Source: Loigolactobacillus binensis
Lineage (GTDB): Bacteria; Bacillota; Bacilli; Lactobacillales; Lactobacillaceae
Assembly (NCBI RefSeq): GCF_005405165.1
Contig: NZ_BJDN01000022.1
Span: 1 to 51,927, forward strand
Direction: 5' to 3'
DNA length: 51,927 nt
This document shows positions 50,169 to 51,927 of the stretch, in pieces. The notes beneath the pieces are model-generated. The model ran no database searches. It was not told where the DNA came from and saw only the letters and a program-made list of their open reading frames with translations. The stretch's first letter is position 1; the number at the start of each line of letters is the position of its first letter. Made by a program: the position numbers and the translations under genes.

Positions 50169-51554
50169 TCAAGCTTTTTGTTTCCGTGGTAACGCAAAGG
50201 TCAGAATAAGGCCGAGCACTGCTAAACCAACAGTCAAAGCAAAGCCAAAACGAGTGCCATTGGCAACTTTAACCGCACCGCTAGCGTTACTAGTTGCCTC
50301 ACCAACACCTAATAAGCTAGTTGCTAGAGCCGTAGCAATTGCCCCACAGATCTGCTGTAATGTATTCATGATACTGCTACCATCAGCGGATAATTGTTGC
50401 GGTAACGCGTTTAACCCATGAGTTTGGGCGGGCGACATCGCTAATGGCGCGCCGATCATTAAGATCACATGCGCACAGACAACATACAAATAACTAGAAT
50501 CAGCCTGGCCGAAGAATAACATCAAGGCACCTATGATCGAAACTAAAAAACCGAGCATTGCCGGAGTCCGTGCCCCTAAGTTATCGTATAAGCGGCCAGA
50601 AATTGATGAAACTACCGCGTTGATCACCCCACCAGGCAACATCAAGATCCCAGTTAAAGCCACGGGAACCAATAAACCTTTTTGCCAATAAATTGGTAGT
50701 AAGTACATTGAAGTCATGATGATCATAAAATCGATCATCACCAGACTAGTTCCCAATGAAAAGCCGCCGTGACTAAAAGCACGGACATTTAAAATTGGTT
50801 CTGGCAATTTTAGCTGCCGCCGAACGTAGAAAAATAACGCGCCGATCCCAATAAATAGTGCCCCTAAAACAATGACCGAAGTCCAACCTTTATCACTGGC
50901 TAAACTGATACCCAAAACAATCCCACCAAAGCCGATGGTAGATAAACAAATTGATAACCCATCAACGTGTGGCCGCGTGATCGGCATCACATTTTTCGAA
51001 AAGATGATCGCAGCGATCAAAGCGATCACTAGAAAAGGAATCATTGCCCAAAAAATATACTGCCAGGCTAAAGCCCCTAAAATCAAACCTGCAACAGTCG
51101 GTCCGATCGCCGGAGCAAACATGATAACTAGACCGATCAGCCCCATTGCTGCGCCCCGTTTTTCCAGCGGGTAGATCGCCAACGCCACCAAAAAGATCAA
51201 GGGCAACAAGATCCCGGTGCCAATTCCTTGGATCAATCGCCCAATAAGCAAAAACGGAAATGATGACGAGAGTGCAGCGACCAAGGCCCCGACAATGAAA
51301 TCACATAAAGCAAAAATCAATAATTGCCGTGTTGTAAACCAACGGGTCAATAACCCTGATAAAGGTAATAAAATACCGACCATCAATAAGTAGCCAATAA
51401 CCAACCACTGAATGGTACCAGTAGAGACACCTAACTTAGTGGTCAATGGTGCTAAAGCAATATTAAGTGCTGTTTCACTAAACATACCGATAAAGCCACC
51501 AATAAGTAAGCCCGCCATGATCGGCAATCGTTTAGTCTCCGTGAGATTTTTCAT
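50169..51554 (-). CDS. DHA2-type MFS drug/proton antiporter
   Basis: 461 residues with about 14 membrane spans. ALNIALAPLTTKLG, the GYLLMVGILLPLSGLL second helix and the GIGTGILLPLIF with LEKRGAAMGLIG region are typical of EmrB/QacA/LmrB-type exporters. The export substrate is unknown. A GGACGAT precedes the ATG poorly. Its upstream region holds nested inverted repeats (51654-51723) that may be operators. Confidence 0.88.
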   Translation of the reverse strand: MKNLTETKRLPIMAGLLIGGFIGMFSETALNIALAPLTTKLGVSTGTIQWLVIGYLLMVGILLPLSGLLTRWFTTRQLLIFALCDFIVGALVAALSSSFPFLLIGRLIQGIGTGILLPLIFLVALAIYPLEKRGAAMGLIGLVIMFAPAIGPTVAGLILGALAWQYIFWAMIPFLVIALIAAIIFSKNVMPITRPHVDGLSICLSTIGFGGIVLGISLASDKGWTSVIVLGALFIGIGALFFYVRRQLKLPEPILNVRAFSHGGFSLGTSLVMIDFMIIMTSMYLLPIYWQKGLLVPVALTGILMLPGGVINAVVSSISGRLYDNLGARTPAMLGFLVSIIGALMLFFGQADSSYLYVVCAHVILMIGAPLAMSPAQTHGLNALPQQLSADGSSIMNTLQQICGAIATALATSLLGVGEATSNASGAVKVANGTRFGFALTVGLAVLGLILTFALPRKQKA

Positions 51555-51653
51555 ACTGAAAAATCGTCCCTTCTACATAAATTATGCCGTAAATCAAGTC
51601 TGATTTCTAAACACAATAGATTACTCTAGCAGAAAAAAATAGTTTTCGTAAGT

Positions 51654-51723
51654 AAAATTTGGTTTATTATTGGTGAATAAAAAAAGTACTAATAAATGGC
51701 AGTAGAACCAAATTTTAGTACTT
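51654..51723 (-). repeat. Overlapping inverted repeats upstream of the MFS gene
   Basis: AAAATTTGGTT (51654-51664) matches AACCAAATTTT (51706-51716), 11 bp perfect. AAGTACTAA (51684-51692) matches TTAGTACTT (51715-51723). The arms share two bases, so both stems cannot form at once. No regulator gene is adjacent. Confidence 0.5.
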
Positions 51724-51744
51724 CAGCACAGCAGACCTATAATT

Positions 51745-51882
51745 ATGGCTCTATACTTTTTCCTGTTGATCGTTTACAAAGTGGTAAGCTATTAACAGGA
51801 TTTTTTGTGCAAAAAAGAGCCCACAGCCCCCATCCAAAAAATCCACCCACAACAGTATCATTTAAAAGGATATGAGAAAACC
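51745..51882 (+). mobile_element. Possible left end of an ISL3-type insertion sequence
   Basis: GGCTCTATACTTTTTCC at 51745 onward could be a terminal inverted repeat of the GGCTCT type, 138 bp before the transposase start. The right end is outside the window, so neither the repeat nor a target duplication can be confirmed. Confidence 0.3.
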
Positions 51883-51927
51883 GTGAACCCTATAGACCAT
51901 CATATAAAATTTGCGCTCAATATTAAA
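51883..51927 (+). CDS. Start of a transposase-like gene, cut by the window end
   Basis: A GTG preceded by AAAAGGAT opens MNPIDHHIKFALNIK and runs off the window. The IKFxLNIK pattern at the N-terminus resembles ISL3-family transposases. Fifteen residues are too few for certainty. Confidence 0.4.
   Translation, partial: MNPIDHHIKFALNIK

Noticed and set aside
1..51927. CRISPR array, rRNA or tRNA genes, complete prophage
   Set aside because: No regularly spaced repeats, no tRNA-like cloverleaf and no phage structural genes were found on reading the window.

Overview
This window looks like chromosomal DNA of a low-to-mid GC lactic acid bacterium of the family Lactobacillaceae. Signs are the LPQTxE-type sorting-signal remnant, AGGAGG-type ribosome sites, TTG and GTG starts, and a typical lactobacillar gene repertoire. 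No rRNA, tRNA or CRISPR array is visible. The genus cannot be fixed from the sequence.

Layout. 1-2700: an alpha/beta hydrolase (minus) and, divergently, a stand-alone TnpB-like RuvC nuclease homologue with a roughly 130-residue Ser/Ala/Lys-rich insert and no TnpA partner. 2700-6550: the lutABC L-lactate oxidation operon behind a double Fur-type palindrome, then an unknown acidic protein. 6790-12935: gltB-gltD glutamate synthase (minus). 12960-13550: a long intergenic stretch with a Fur-like box and a decayed XRE-type regulator. 13590-17745: a four-gene carbohydrate-type ABC importer (ATPase, two permeases, lipoprotein). 17816-19200: debris, comprising an LPQTN anchor remnant, an unknown membrane-anchored protein and a small broken gene.

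19230-27630 (all minus) is the most unusual block. It holds a zinc-ribbon membrane protein, a TcaA-like protein, a Ser-rich lipoprotein, two paralogous proteins resembling ImmA/IrrE but without the HExxH zinc site, a uracil-DNA-glycosylase-like protein between them, and two WYL-domain regulators. Three promoters in the block carry a TGNCA-N5-TGNCA-type palindrome exactly 11 bp upstream of a TATGCT/TAAGCT -10 element. I infer one regulon, possibly a DNA-damage, stress or defence module under WYL control.

27730-35060: an orphan small gene, a CPA2 antiporter, a membrane protein, a HAD phosphatase, a GyrI-like protein, a DUF488 protein, and a TetR-controlled ABC-2 exporter. 35200-39513: a 1437-residue activase/dehydratase-like Fe-S protein. 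39514-40168: a regulatory region with repeats, a promoter-embedded palindrome and a Fur-like box before a TetR gene. 40864-43640: a tyrosine phosphatase, an SDR and an M20 peptidase. 43700-48480: a two-ATPase ABC-2 transporter with a LuxR-type two-component system. 48630-51930: a quinone-reductase-like gene with an Rrf2 regulator, a DHA2-type MFS exporter, and the first codons of what looks like an ISL3-type transposase cut by the window end.

Common threads: Fur-like palindromes lie upstream of lutABC (strong), near gltB, and between the dehydratase-like gene and tetR (both weaker). Those are the three large Fe-S systems of the window, which suggests an iron-sparing link.
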